Below, piece after piece: positions 1-12,066 of a stretch of DNA of 64,000 nucleotides (position 1 is its first letter; the number at the start of each line of letters is the position of its first letter). The DNA is from Gnetum montanum (taxonomy: Eukaryota > Streptophyta > Gnetopsida > Gnetales > Gnetaceae): contig MNCI01023453.1 in NCBI GenBank assembly GCA_015680685.1, positions 599,410 to 663,409 on the forward strand, read 5' to 3'. A model generated the notes under the pieces. It made no database searches and was not told the origin of the DNA. It saw only the letters and a list, made by a program, of their open reading frames with translations. The translations under genes were made by a program, and so were the position numbers.

Positions 1-331
1 CAATTGCACTTCTCTTTAGCACATTCATGGGCAACCAATCCTAAGAGCTTAAAAATTTATTTAACTACCCATAAAATTATTACATTAATTATAAATTTTT
101 TAATAGTTTCCTTAGTTTGGGAAATTATGGGTGATGATTCTTGGGATTGTACTTTTTCCTTGTTTTTAATTTTTTTCATACAAGAAAAATAATTAAAAGA
201 AACCATTTCTAAAACTACTTAACAAAAGAAAATGGAAATGAAAATAATGCATACCTTTTTAGAAGTTCTAAATATATAAAATAAATCTAAAATCATACAA
301 AATCCTTGATGATAATTAACTCTATCAGCCT
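1..331 (-). mobile_element. Start of internal region of a truncated Ty3/gypsy element
   Basis: This stretch lies inward of a primer-binding site and LTR on the minus strand, so it is the 5' leader of an element that continues beyond the window start. It is AT-rich and I see no coding similarity. The element shares its LTR (352-1279) with the element to the right. Confidence 0.55.
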
Positions 332-348
332 TCCCAACAACGACACCA
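332..348 (-). promoter_or_regulatory. Primer-binding site, tRNA-Asp type, decayed
   Basis: Read on the minus strand the site is TGGTGTCGTTGTTGGGA. It matches the plant tRNA-Asp primer site known from Athila-type Ty3/gypsy elements except for a few differences, all transitions. It sits three bases inside the LTR end CATCA, the normal spacing, and marks this LTR as a 5' LTR for the element on its left. Confidence 0.7.
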
Positions 349-351
349 AAT

Positions 352-1279
352 TGATGAGCCAACCAAAGTTTGGTCCTGAGCTACCTTTGTTGTAGAGATG
401 TCACCTCATGGATGACTAATCCATGAGTCGTATCCAAGGAGGAATGGTTCAAAGCTAAAAAGATTATCAATACAATAAATGATTAGATTCAAATTTGATT
501 GAAACTCCACATTTATGACTATCACTTATATGTAAAATTAAAGGCTTCACCCTAGCTTCTAATCTTAAGTTCCAAGGTGGAAACAAATGATTCAAACAAA
601 TTGAAAACATATAATATGAACATAAATGTGAGAAGATTACAAAGGATATGTTACTTAATTTGTGACCCTACTCTATTGTCTTTACAATGTAGCAACATCA
701 CAACCTCATAAGTAGTTAATGGTTGTTAATTACCACAAAGTCTCAACAATCCTCCTCAAAAAATTTTAATACAAGAACTCAACAAGGGATTCAATTTGGG
801 ATGGGTTTCCTAGATTTTTACTAGAAAAGGCCACTATTAAACATCCGACTTCTTCATTTATATTGAAGAAGACTTGACCAAAATTACGAAAGTATCATTA
901 TCTAGAAAATTGATTTGCATTGAATATTTCAATGTCAATCAGTTACAAAGTATCAAATTGTATCACTATCATTGTGTTCTTCAATGATCAATTTAAATTG
1001 CCCCAATGATGCATATTGATATATTGATTCTTTGGTAAGGTACTTTCTCTCGTAATTCAAAGTTATTAATCCTATTGCACTAGTTACAAAGATCAATATG
1101 TTTTAGATAAATTTCCACCAATCTTACAATTACCTATGATAATAAAGAGTTAATAAAGCAATTAGTACTTATTGATAGTTATGAGAAAAATCAATGATCT
1201 TTGATAAGGTAAAATAGTAACAAAAATGAAAAATTAAGCCTTTAACAAGTTAAAAACTAGAAAAATCAGGGGTTCAACA
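352..1279 (-). mobile_element. LTR shared by two same-orientation elements
   Basis: On the minus strand the LTR starts TGTTGAACCCC and ends CTCATCA, about 928 bp. A purine tract (GTTGGGGGCTA) abuts its start and a tRNA-Asp primer site abuts its end. It is therefore the 3' LTR of the element to the right and the 5' LTR of the element to the left. That is the structure expected after recombination between LTRs of a tandem pair. The terminal block differs from the LTRs of Q, D, P and B, so this is a separate subfamily. Confidence 0.6.
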
Positions 1280-1291
1280 TAGCCCCCAACT
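1280..1291 (-). promoter_or_regulatory. Polypurine tract of element C
   Basis: Minus strand GTTGGGGGCTA directly precedes the LTR start TGTTGAAC. The same arrangement occurs before the 3' LTR of element P (TCATGGGGGTA then TGATGAAG) and of B, which supports it as the plus-strand priming site. Confidence 0.5.
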
Positions 1292-1531
1292 AGCCTTTGG
1301 CCAATGCTTGGCCAACTAAGTCAATTAAATATATAAATTTCCCAATAAATATGAACTGCTAACCTACATAACACCACTATAAAATAGCTAGTCAGAATAG
1401 TGAAACTAAAATTCGATATATATTGGCATAAGTTTCTTGCTTATATCCTTTTGCAAAGAGAAGTCAAACTATATCATATTATAATTAAATGATTATATAT
1501 GTATAAACAAAAATAAAAAAAACATTAACCA

Positions 1532-2960
1532 TTAACCATCCATCATAGTTCCAATATTAAAATAAAAATTAAATTGTTCATGTATCACCATAATGTCTAC
1601 ATAGCCATACAAACAAACAAGAAAGATAACAGTAAGACAAGGATCAATCCTTTCATCCTCTCTCCACCTCCTATATTCTCTTAAATGAGAGGGCTCTAAG
1701 CCTACATCCTCATCCTTTATTTGAGGGTGGACATGTTTTTTAATGTCTTCCATCCTCTTATCCATGGTGATTAGGGTTGAGCAAACCCTCTCTAGCACTA
1801 TCAAAATCTCCTATTGGGTAGACTAAATATTTTGAAGCTAGTTGTAGACCTCCCCTCTAAACTCCTAAACTTCACTAGCTTTAGGTGCCAATGAAGAGCC
1901 TCAATTGTTTGATTCCTTAACAAATTGTCCATCACTTATACAAATCTTTAGGGAATGGATGAATGTGTCCTTTTTTAGGACAATAACATGCACCTTCATG
2001 CTTGTTTGAAGCTCTAGTACCCCACACTTTTTAAGAATGGCAAAGATGAGGAATGAAAAGTCAAGCTTCAAGGAATCTTCATTATAATGATAAACAAGAT
2101 ACTTGATTGAGAGGTAAGAAAAATTTTCTTCCTCAACAACTTCAAAAAATTCATCACATGAAGTGTAGGACTAAGCACATAGGTTGTGCATGTGGATGAT
2201 AGAACATTTGTAATGATTATCTATGACATTATGTGGTGTTCTGGACAAAGGTTTACAAAATGTAAACCTTATTCCTATAACTACCCAAAGTTTGATTCAC
2301 CAATGAATTAGTGGAAGAGAGTGTGCTTTTCTTTTGTCCTAAACTTAGGTCTAAAGTCATCCCCCCTAGCCGATAATGTAAAACAGTCCTGAAGCTTGAC
2401 TACCATCAATTTTACACACATCTTCTTGATAGAGGAGATCAAATAATGCTCTAGGGTATCCATCTTGGTGAGGTGTTTCTTGAGGTTCCTATAGATTTCC
2501 AATACCTCTTCTTTTATGAAGCAATAGATTGAGGGTTGAATAAAGGCCCCACACCCCATTTTCTCTAGCTACTACCATACCATGACATTCGTGTGCTCAA
2601 ACCACTTGAAGTAATCAATATCATGGTGCCATGGAGAAATTTTTAGGAATTCACTCCTAGGCGCCTATAATATAACCAAAAGATTAAACATATTGAAATT
2701 ATTAGCTATCTCTTTAGTAAACCCCATGCTTAGCTTCACCTATTCCTTTACACTAGAGAATTCAACCATTTTATACTAGGGTAAGAGTTGCACAGGAGAG
2801 AAAAAGCAAATTTATCATTCCATTCTTAATCCAAAAAGAATTTTTTATGGTAGGTAAGTAAGCCTTACCTTGCAAAAGGAACACTAGGGATTTCACATTA
2901 AGACCCCACTCTTTAGCTATGATCCCTCACTGAGTAGGTTCTATTCATTCATCTAGAAAA
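1532..2960 (-). pseudogene. Degraded extra ORF (ORF2-like) of element C
   Basis: Several minus-strand open stretches, notably 2559-2308 and 1804-1532, lie between a TATA box and the polypurine tract. This is the position that ORF2 occupies in B and P. In-frame stops and shifts break it. Readable parts are rich in Lys, Leu and Asp, with no recognisable domain. I could not align it residue by residue with ORF2 of B or P, so the homology is positional only. The function is unknown. Confidence 0.4.
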
Positions 2961-3032
2961 AGAGAAGAAATTGGAGGCCCTAATCCTACAACAAGGGTTT
3001 TTTATCATGGTTATCTCCCCCATGAGGTGGTG

Positions 3033-3040
3033 GATTTATA
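3033..3040 (-). promoter_or_regulatory. TATA box of internal promoter, element C
   Basis: Minus strand GGTATAAATCC. It lies about 70 bp downstream of the 20-bp palindrome at 3108-3127 and upstream of the ORF2-like region. This repeats the layout of the internal promoters of P and B. Confidence 0.4.
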
Positions 3041-3104
3041 CCACCCACTACCTTACTATTACATTTATTTTATTTTTTGTATTTTAATGATATCCATTTT
3101 CATT

Positions 3105-3500
3105 GTAGTATCAATCTAGATTGATACAAATTAGGTTAGAATTCATCAAAAAATCAAATAGAATAATATATAGAGTGTTCAAGATTCTGATAGATCAATT
3201 TTCATCAAGGTGACATTGATACCACATGAGACACTTGGGAAAATTTTATTTTTATCAATCCTCATTGATATAGTCAACATGAATCGATATCTCTAAACAA
3301 AATATCAAACTTTATTAAGGCCATCATATTCAAACATAAGATATTTAGAAAAAAAATTCTTCATCGATCCATATTAATTAAATCGATATGAATCAATATC
3401 TTTGTTGTTTCACATCTCAATTTAAATTGATAAAATGGATAATTATATTGATAACTTGAATTCTTTTTTACATCCTATTGATTCATATTACTAGAATCTA
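3105..3500. repeat. ATTGAT dyad cluster with a perfect 20-bp palindrome
   Basis: Positions 3108-3127 read GTATCAATCTAGATTGATAC, a perfect palindrome made of six-base arms around an 8-bp self-complementary spacer. A decayed second copy is at 3252-3271. Further ATCAAT and ATTGAT half-sites continue to about 3500. The C LTR is also rich in ATTGAT and ATCAAT motifs. Confidence 0.55.
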
Positions 3501-5329
3501 TATTCTTCAAGTTCACTTTTAACAAGACATCAAACCCATAATGTCTCTTGATATGCCCAATTCCAGAAAGTTTAGGTTTCTAGAACTAACATCTATGAAT
3601 ATTGACATCATGATATCATTTAATAAAATAATTTGTCATAATTTTCTAACATCATGTGATGTAATACAAGTCAATAGTAGAGTGATAAATTTATTCACTT
3701 AATAATATACAAATTTTTATTCCTTTTTTCACTTCTCATGATTGATTCTTTTTATTTGGGTAGGAGTCCATATATAACTCTATTAGGAAGATCCTTCCTA
3801 ACATTAATTAGGCTAGACATCACCTCACAAGATTTGCTTCATTTAGTGCAAGAATGTCTTAAAAACTCAAGGTCTTAACCTTTGCTAACTTTTAACAATC
3901 TAAGATGCATTTATTACATCAAACTCATTCCCTAAATCTTTCTTGGATTAGCTTCCATGTTGGTTATACCCTACTATCCTATCCATTTGAAGTTCATTAT
4001 CCTCGTCCCCCTTAATTAAACTAGGATATGTCCCATACCTATGTTAATTATGTAAATAATTACCTAATAAATAGAAATTGGGATGGCCAAGAATATATAA
4101 TAGAAATGAAAATTGTCATGGGTTTTATATATCCTTCACTATTATGAAATACTAGTAGATTTGGGCCTTGTAAATGTTAGTATCCATAATGCTCTGCCAT
4201 AGTAGGGATCTCAACCACTAGTACCTATGGAGGGCATAATGGGAAACACATGTAAGACTCTCAAGCTGGAAGGACTAGTAAACATAAAAGATGATAGCTC
4301 AATATAAAGTAGGAGGGATATAGCTAAAAATATAGAAGCAAAATAGGAATAAACAATACTTTCTAAAGTATGAATTAACATGAAGTAAAGGACAAAATAA
4401 GCAAAGGTACATGGTCAAAAATGAAAGGAAGTAGTAAAATACCTCTTGCAATAAGTCAATCCACCTTGTCTAGTGTCATAAAATAGCTTAAATGTGATAG
4501 CATAGAGAATAAGTATGAGAAATTGCTACTCCATCCATAGAAACTCTACTTATGGAAGGAGGTTCATGAGGGATGTTGAAATTGTGAGCATTTTACATTG
4601 CTCCAACTATAAGGTTCTTGTGGGAATGTGGTCTTGCTCATGATTGAAGGTTCTTGTGGGACCCTATTCTCATATTCACAAATTTTTTTTTATTATTTTT
4701 TAGCTTGGATTTTCTTCCTATTCATTTTTATTTTTATTTTATTTTATTAGAAGTAGATAATAAGGCCTTCTTGAATCATGAGGTTCTTATGGGGCCAAAA
4801 TTTATTTTTGAATTTATTTAATGGGTTACTCACTTGGATGATAATTAAGTTTCTCATGTTGGTGTCACCTTTATTGCTAGTCCCAATATGACATACACTT
4901 TTCTCCTTATTGACTTATCCAAGAAAGTAATTACTAGAGCCATTAATTAATGCTCAAGAACCAAAATTGGTTATTGTTCCTATGATTCATGAAACTTAGA
5001 AGACTTAAATAATATTGTAAAGAAGAAAAAAAAAAGAGTTATTTTACATAGTTTATTGACTTATTAATATAAGGCTCATCCTTAGATGGATTTTGGATTT
5101 AAACCAACCTATCTCAAGGTAGGGGAAGTTGTCCTTCTCTCTTGCATTGTAAAAATGATGCTAATGAATGTTTTAAAATCCTAACTAATAATATAATTTT
5201 CTATTATCCTCTAAAGTTTTTAAGGAAAAATTTGTAGATTAAAATATTTCATTTATTATATTATCTTATCACGTAACGCTTTTGTTGAAGGATACTACCC
5301 ATGGCCTAGATTTCTAATTGAGTCTTTTT

Positions 5330-5640
5330 ATTTCCTCCATCATCCTTGAGATAAGTTGGTTCACCTAGCTCTAATATTTCATCTTCACCTTGATTGTCAA
5401 TTTGATTCTAATGAGATATCATAATTTTTTTATCCATTAACCAAAAAATGTATTTTATAAATCATTAATAGGTGAAATTAAAACACTTCCATTATTGTAA
5501 TGTTGTACCACTAGATAAGGGCCTTTCCACCAAGTTGTTAATTTCACTTGAAATTTATGCAATCTCATGTTATGCAAAAAATATTTGGTTATCCAAAGAA
5601 AACCTCACTTTATCTTACAAGATGTTGAGCTATAGATAAA
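5330..5640 (-). pseudogene. Integrase C-terminal (GPY-type) relic
   Basis: Conceptual minus-strand translation gives a decayed stretch containing LTTWWKGPYLV. This corresponds to the chromodomain-free C-terminal GPY module of Ty3/gypsy integrases, where a K-x-x-x-x-W-x-GPY core is typical. Stops and at least one frameshift interrupt it and the catalytic core is not visible here. It belongs to element C or to an older layer interrupted by element Q. Confidence 0.5.
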
Positions 5641-5744
5641 AGCATATGACCATCAAAACTTTAATGGATATTGATTTGCATTGCCTTGAGGGATCAAGGT
5701 ACAAAATCTCACAAGGTAGGGTTTGGTAATTTTACATCATCTCA

Positions 5745-6588
5745 CTAGTGTTAGAACCATATATACCTTAGAACACATGATCTGGTCAAATTCTGTGGAT
5801 GGAACTAGTTGTGGCATCTAGGTAGCTATGCCTTGTTGGTAGTTTGTTATCTTCCCACTTGGACTAGTGGTAGCTTTATCACATATGGTTTAGTCTAAGG
5901 TAAGGCATATGATGTTTATTATTTTATGTTTTATAAATTTGATCACCTAAAATAAGAATGAAAGGTAAAGTAAGTGAAGATCTAATTCATCTACTATCTA
6001 GCTAGCCTAACACAAGTACTCATCCCACTTTTCTAGACACATCCTGAACACATATAGCACTATTGGGCTACCAAACATTAAGCGTTGCTGGGTTACCAAG
6101 CACTGTATCTCTGCTTTAAGTGGTCATGCTTGTGTTCATTAACAACTAGAAATTAATTTCTTAATTGAAATGTATTACAATAAAGTGCATTAAATAAAAC
6201 ATTAATCTATTCTTAGTGCTGCAAGGATTATCAAAAGAGTTTATTTTTATTCTCGTCACATTGCAATGCTTAGGTACATGAATGTTTGAACAAACATCCA
6301 TACACACTTATACTCCTACTGTGAGCACTTAGAAAATATTCTAACTCTAGAGGAAATAAACTAAAAGAGCTTTGCTACTTTGATTGAAAAACTATATGGA
6401 AATCGTGAGCTCAAGCACTATATTTATAGGCTAGTGTATACCCCACAACATTGGATACTCGACATCGTGTCTTGGATCTAACATTAGATACCCAACATTA
6501 CATCTTGACCTCGACATTAGATACCTAATTTTGAGACTCTAATGTTGGATACGTGACATTTGAATTGATTAAAAAACATGTTTCATCA
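5745..6588 (-). repeat. 3' LTR of element Q
   Basis: It ends at TCATCA on the plus strand and matches 11228-12066 over most of its length, for example the blocks around 5880-5960 and 11370-11450. The TATA box is TATAAATA on minus at 6421-6428. Exactly 18 bp upstream on minus begins the first arm of a three-copy palindrome series. The low-coordinate end has lost the GAGGTACCCC block. Confidence 0.7.
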
Positions 6589-8591
6589 TACCACTACAAC
6601 TAAATGAAAACTTTTCCTCAAGTATAGAAGAGAAGGAACAAGTTCCTTACAAAATATTGGGAAGGCATGGGATTGTTGACTAATATGCAAACTAACTAGA
6701 TAGAACAGATAGACTTTGAGTGCCCATGTATATAGAGTTACAATTTTTATAAGATTGGATGTTCATGAGAAGAGAAGGGAACACCTTAGATAGCACTACC
6801 TTCCAACACCTCTTGGTAGTTGAAGAGTAGGGAAGAAAATCCAACGATCATGAACGGTCCTCATTGTGTGGTATTGATACATCATCCTTAGTGAAGATAG
6901 TCCTACTTCTAGTCCATGCTTCCCACTGTAATTACAATAGAATCAAGAATTAGTATGAAATGTTTAATACATAGCTAGTGAATGCCTTCTCTCATTAGTG
7001 GTTACACTTGACTAGGTTGTGATTATGGTAAATTGATTCCTTTAGTAGTGTTAGTGGGAAGGCTGACAAATAGGTAAAATAGATAAGTGATCCATTAAAT
7101 TTGAAAATGTTCAACTCAATGAAATATTTGAAGAGGGTGTAAGAATTCACAACAATAAAAATTGAAGTTCATTAAAAAATGTTGTGAAGATGTGCACAAT
7201 TGGATGTCAGTGATGAGGTAAAAAAACGAAATTGATTGTAAGAGTGTCTAAGGATAAAGGACTTAACTAATCCAACCAAAATATATGCAAGTGGATCCTT
7301 CCCAAAGTAGGTATAGTCATTTTATGCCCTTGAATAACTTAAAACCAAGGAGTCTGTGGGCTTCATGGATGATTAATGGTTACAAGAGATTAGGTACAAA
7401 AACCCTAGAAGAAACTACCTAAGAATTCTGACACATCAAACCAAGACATCAAACAAGAACATGAAACTGACAATGAGGTGAGACATGGAAAGCATAGATG
7501 GATGAGAGAGAGTATAATTGAGTTTTTAATTAAGGTCACATGAAGTGCCTTGTGAATTTTATGGTTAAATAACTTGATAGGATCCATCATTAGTCCAGAC
7601 CAAACCCAACCATGTTCAGTGACTTCACATCACCATTCTAATACAAGTCCATCCCCCTAGGACACAAGAGTACTTCCATAGAATAAACAACATTCCTTAT
7701 TAGAGAAGAAAAGAGAAGTAGGAAGTGAGAAAAGACCTTAGTTAGAGATAACCTTCAAGCATGGGTAACATGTCTTTCTAGTCCAATAACAAGTGCTTGT
7801 AACCCATTTATTTTGTCTAAGGGGTGTTCTTTGAATTTCCATCTTTTTTTTTCTTTAAATGGGAACCACACCACGCAAAGAAAAATGAATTTATTTTATC
7901 TAATGGATGTGCTTTAAATTCCAATCATTTTTTTTATTTTTTTTATGAGAAGCACACCATGCAAAGACTTATTCAACTTCCTTTTATTCATCAGCATGGA
8001 ATGGTAAGAAGTCCATGAAAACACACATGCACCCAAGAAAATAGAAAGGCATAAAGAATAAAAAATTCCCTTAAAATCACACCCTATTCAAACCTTTGAA
8101 TCCTTTCCAATTCTAGAAACTACCAAAGTCACAAGTTTAAATTTTCATTAATAAAAGAGGGATTGCATGTTTCTATAACAAGGAAAACCATAGAGTTTGT
8201 CGATGGGTGGATGTTGTGGTCTTACTGCTTATTGGATGAAAAAGAACCATGTCCTAATCGTCAGTAACAAAATTCAAAGCCAAAATCTAGATACCAATAA
8301 TCAAATAACAAAACAGTACATACCACCACCAAACTAGGCATTACCATTGTACCTAGCACTTATTAACAAAAAGTTAGAAATCACATCAAAATAAAATAAA
8401 AGAAAATATAAAAGAAAGTGTAAAATTTTTAAGAAATAGAAAATGTACTAATGATAGTGTAAAATAAAAATTAGAAAAGATTAATAAAATGAAAACAAGA
8501 AGATATAAAATAAAGAATGTGTAAAACAAGAAGATGTAAAATAAAAAATGTGTAAAACAAAAAGGTGAAAAACACTTAAGAATATTGAAGC
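6589..8591. other. Non-coding post-gag region of element Q
   Basis: No credible gene. The stretch aligns in pieces with B 38270-38330 and B 41330-43560, which are the polypurine side and the region upstream of ORF2. The sequence at about 6915-6935 on minus, TTCTATTGTAATTACAG, is the counterpart of the splice acceptor that precedes ORF2 in B and P, but the ORF itself is gone. Confidence 0.5.
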
Positions 8592-11035
8592 TTAGAATGG
8601 GGGGTAACCCCCATGACTAAACATTTGGCCATGAAAAGGATTAATAAGTGGATAAATAGGATCCATGCATGTATGAAACATTGGTAACCATTCATGCCCT
8701 AGCCATTGGGTGTCTGTTGATGGTGTGGTGGCTAGGTAGAAAAATTGTTGATCACACACTTGATTGTTACATGTATGGTGGGTCAGGGTATGAGGTGTGT
8801 TAGCATTATGGATGTCTAGCCCATGATTACATCCTTGATCATGATATGGTATGCATGGATTTGTTTGTCTCCCCACACTATTAGATTCATTGTTTTGGTT
8901 TGGGATTGGAGTAATGATGGATGGTGGACTATGTGTAGAATTAGAGGATGGTGGTTGAGACAAGGAAGGTGGTGCACTAGATTGGCATTGTGCTAATTTG
9001 AATGATGTGGTGTTTTCATGCATGGTTTGCATTTGCTTATGTCCTTTCCTCCAAAATGGGGTTTTCCTACATTTTGATTGAGACCCATTGGTGTAAGTGT
9101 TTGTATGCACATTTACAACACAAGTGACATTTGTTTGTTGATATTGGGATGCTAAACCTTCTTGTGTCATCAACAGTGGCTTGTAATGTGGTGGAGTATG
9201 AGAATGTCGAAGGTAGGATGGATGGTAAGAGGTGCGAGGTGGTGATCCCTTAGGGGACGTCATGGGTTGATGATACTTGGGAGAGTGGTAGTGGCAATTT
9301 GAAGTAGAGGATGCAGAACTAGTAAAAGAAACAAGATGTTGAACATAATATCCATGAAGTTTCAGTTGGTAGGAAGGATAGGGCTAATTTGATGGTGGCC
9401 TCCCCCACAACTATGGTTGTTGCCACTATGATTGATGACTATGCTAAGGCTAGTGATAAGTCCCACTAGGATGGTACGATTGGTTGTGGAACTATCTATA
9501 ATTACCTTGTGGGAGAGGAAATCTCCTAGGCATGTATTTTTGCACAAAATTTGGATTTAAGGAACTTGCCCAATACTCCTATAGATGCAACAAGATTGGG
9601 CAATGGCCCTTCTGATGATCATATATGTAGATGTTGCATCCATTATCTTCATTTGTGGTTGACTTTATAGCCTCACGTTCATCAGCCACTTTTCTCATTT
9701 GTCAAAAAGTGTTCATGGTTGTTTCTTGGTTTTGTATCCTCTATTGATTATGATCACTTGGCTTATTTTGCATGATCCTCTCCTTGACTATCTCAATGAG
9801 AGTTGTAAAATTTTCACATATCCATTTGGACATCCTATTAAACTTTGCTTCAAGTTCATCAATAGACTTATGTATCGACAAGGTTTTTTGTTGGATCACC
9901 TTATCAAGAGTGGATTTGTTCTTCTAAGCATAAATCTAGACCTCATTCTATTGAATATGTGGGTTTCATTGACACTTCTTAACATTATTCTAGTTGCATA
10001 TCTCTCCTTCTTCTTTTGCCACATGTTTGATCAACTCTCTAATCTAATGGAATTGATGCTTAATAATCACCCTGGGGCATACATCCTAAGGGTTTGCTTT
10101 ATTACAAAGCCCATCTATGATGCGAAAAAGTTTTCTTTCCTGAAAAAAAAACCATGGCTTGGGCATATATTCAGTAAGGCATAATATCTATCTAAGGCTA
10201 TGTCCAAGGGTTCATGTTGTTCTTGCTTCCATTCTTGGATCTATCTCTTTAGGTTGGACACTCTTACATAGGTTTGGTATTTCTCATTGAAAATTTCAAA
10301 CATTGTTAACCATTGTCAGATTGAATTCGATCTCAATGATCTATACCACACTTCAGCTCTTTCAATTAGTATCCTAGGAAAGACCTTAAGCTTTTGCCAC
10401 CCATTTGCAATCCTATAGAAAGAACATGCATCATGGAAGGCATGTAAATTATGTTGTGGATATGAATCATAACCTCCTACAAATCTAGAAATATTACGCA
10501 TGTCAAGGTTAGGTAGCCAACTATTTTTGTGTTTCCTGTGAGATATCTTAACAGCCTCTGTGATGTACATTAGGCACTTAGTGGTCAACAAGGGTTCATC
10601 ATCATCAAACAGGTTGTGAGGGAAATTTTTATTTCTATTCATTTGGTCATGATGATGTTTTCTATGTTCATGGTGACATCTTTGACTTTTTCCATGGGTT
10701 CAATTTCAGTTTTTAATCTAACCCTTTAACAGAGCCTTATCTCCATACCTATGTTCATCTTCATAAAAACTAGATGTTGAAGGGAAAGAGGAATATGAGG
10801 AACTCAAAGAATTTCCATGGCTTCTATGGTATTTCCCAAGATCCCTTAATTTATCATTTCTTAGTTTCAAGAAGGTCTTAGGCCTTGAGGCCTCCCTTAG
10901 CTCAGGACCTATGTCATCTCCTCCAAGATTGTCTACCTTAGATGAATGTAGTCCTTGAGTGTTGTCACGGTGGTCATGATCATAAGAAACCCCTACATAA
11001 GGTTGGTCACTCCAATTTTCTTCATTGTATACCAC
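8592..11035 (-). pseudogene. gag of element Q, broken
   Basis: Three minus-strand pieces: an N-terminal charged segment (11035-10718), the capsid-like core (10642-10316, with LLTTKCLMYI and FVGGYDSYPQHNLHAF), and a Pro/Ser/Thr-rich linker (9263-8592). The core aligns with P around 27134-27427, where the corresponding segment is RFEGGYNCDLQMHLQAF. The pieces are joined by frameshifts. The 223-residue open stretch at 9263-8592 is the longest uninterrupted part but matches the linker between gag and protease of P, so it is not an independent gene. Gag would form the particle; this copy cannot make an intact one. Confidence 0.6.
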
Positions 11036-11208
11036 GTTATTTATCCAATGAATGTGTTTTCTATATAGTGAATAGTCACTTTCTTGTAAGAGAGAAATTA
11101 TTGTTGGTTTATGATGTCTGTGAGTTAATATTTTTTCTCAGAAAGATATATCGTTAATACCTTTATAGTGATCATGTATAATATAACTAATCTAGATAAC
11201 TAGAACCA

Positions 11209-11226
11209 TCCCCCCCCCTGGTACCA
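11209..11226 (-). promoter_or_regulatory. Primer-binding site of Q, strongly decayed
   Basis: Minus strand begins TTGGTACCA and then runs into a G tract, directly inside the LTR end. It keeps the position and the first bases of the tRNA-Asp site, but a homopolymer has replaced the middle. Confidence 0.4.
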
Positions 11227-11227
11227 A

Positions 11228-12066
11228 TGATGAGCAGCGAGGTACCCCTATGCTCAACCATACAAATCACAAACATTCATGCATGATCCAGTTAAGTTCC
11301 ATGGATGGGACTAGTTATGGCATCTAGATCACTATGCCTTGATCACAGTTTGCTATCTTCCCACTTGGACTAGTGGTAGCTTTGTCACATATGGTTTACT
11401 CAAAAGTGAGGCATATGATGTTTATTATTTTATGTTTTATAAATTTGAACACCTACAACAAGAATGAAAGGTAATGTAATTGAAAATATAATTCATCTAG
11501 TTTCTAGCTAGCCTAACACAAGTACTTGTTCCACTTTCCTAGACACATCCTGAACACATATAGTACTATTAGGCTACCAAACATTAAACATTGTTGGGTT
11601 ACCAAGCACTATATGTATGCTCAAAGTGGTCATGCTTGTGTTCATTAACAACTAGAAATTAATTGCTTAATTGAAATGTATTAAAGTAAAGTGCATTAAA
11701 CAAAACATTAATCAGTTCATAGTGCTGCAAGGATTATCAAAAGAGTTTATTTTTATTCCCATCACACTATTGTGCTTAGGTATATCAATGTTTAAACAAA
11801 GATCTGTACACACTCAGACTCCTACTGTAGGCACTCAGAAAATATTCTCACTTTGGAGGAAGTAAACTACAAGAGCTTTGCTACTTTAATTGAAAAACTA
11901 TATGGAAATTGTGAGCCCAAGTACTATATTTATAGTCTGGCGTATATCCCACAACATTGAATACCTAACATTGTGTCTTGGATTTGACATCGAGTGGCCA
12001 ACATCACATCCTAACCTTGATGTCGAGTACCCAACATCAAAGTTGATGAAAAAATATCGTTCATCA
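11228..12066 (-). repeat. 5' LTR of element Q
   Basis: On plus it runs from TGATGAGCAGCGAGGTACCCC to GTTCATCA. The TATA box is TATAAATA on minus at 11927-11934. Upstream, three 33-bp units each hold a decayed 20-bp palindrome (arms at 11953/11967, 11986/12000 and 12019/12033). Eighteen bases separate the first arm from the TATA box. Confidence 0.75.

Larger units (their letters stand above)
1280..5744 (-). mobile_element. 3' part of Ty3/gypsy element C (internal region)
   Basis: Minus-strand interior of a decayed element. It holds, in element order, an integrase C-terminal relic (5330-5640), a dyad-rich block (3105-3500), a TATA box (3033-3040), a degraded extra ORF (1532-2960) and a polypurine tract next to the shared LTR. 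Between 3500 and 5330 I see only AT-rich sequence. A short GGTTCTTGTGG motif recurs near 4610-4660. Element Q adjoins at about 5745, so upstream pol is missing or was displaced. Confidence 0.5.
5745..12066 (-). mobile_element. Element Q: deleted Ty3/gypsy copy (gag only)
   Basis: The 5' LTR is 11228-12066 and the 3' LTR is 5745-6588, the latter with a diverged outer end. Gag coding lies at 11035-8600. Comparison with B shows the sequence passing directly from the gag linker (about 8640) to the post-integrase purine motif TTTAGTCATGGGGG (about 8610), so protease, RT, RNase H and integrase are missing. A second deletion removes nearly all of ORF2. Blocks matching B at 42170-43140 are present at 7260-8230. 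I could not establish a target-site duplication. Confidence 0.7.

Noticed and set aside
8592-9263. 223-codon minus-strand frame as an independent gene
   Set aside because: It is Pro/Ser/Thr-rich and aligns by position and content with the gag-protease linker of element P.
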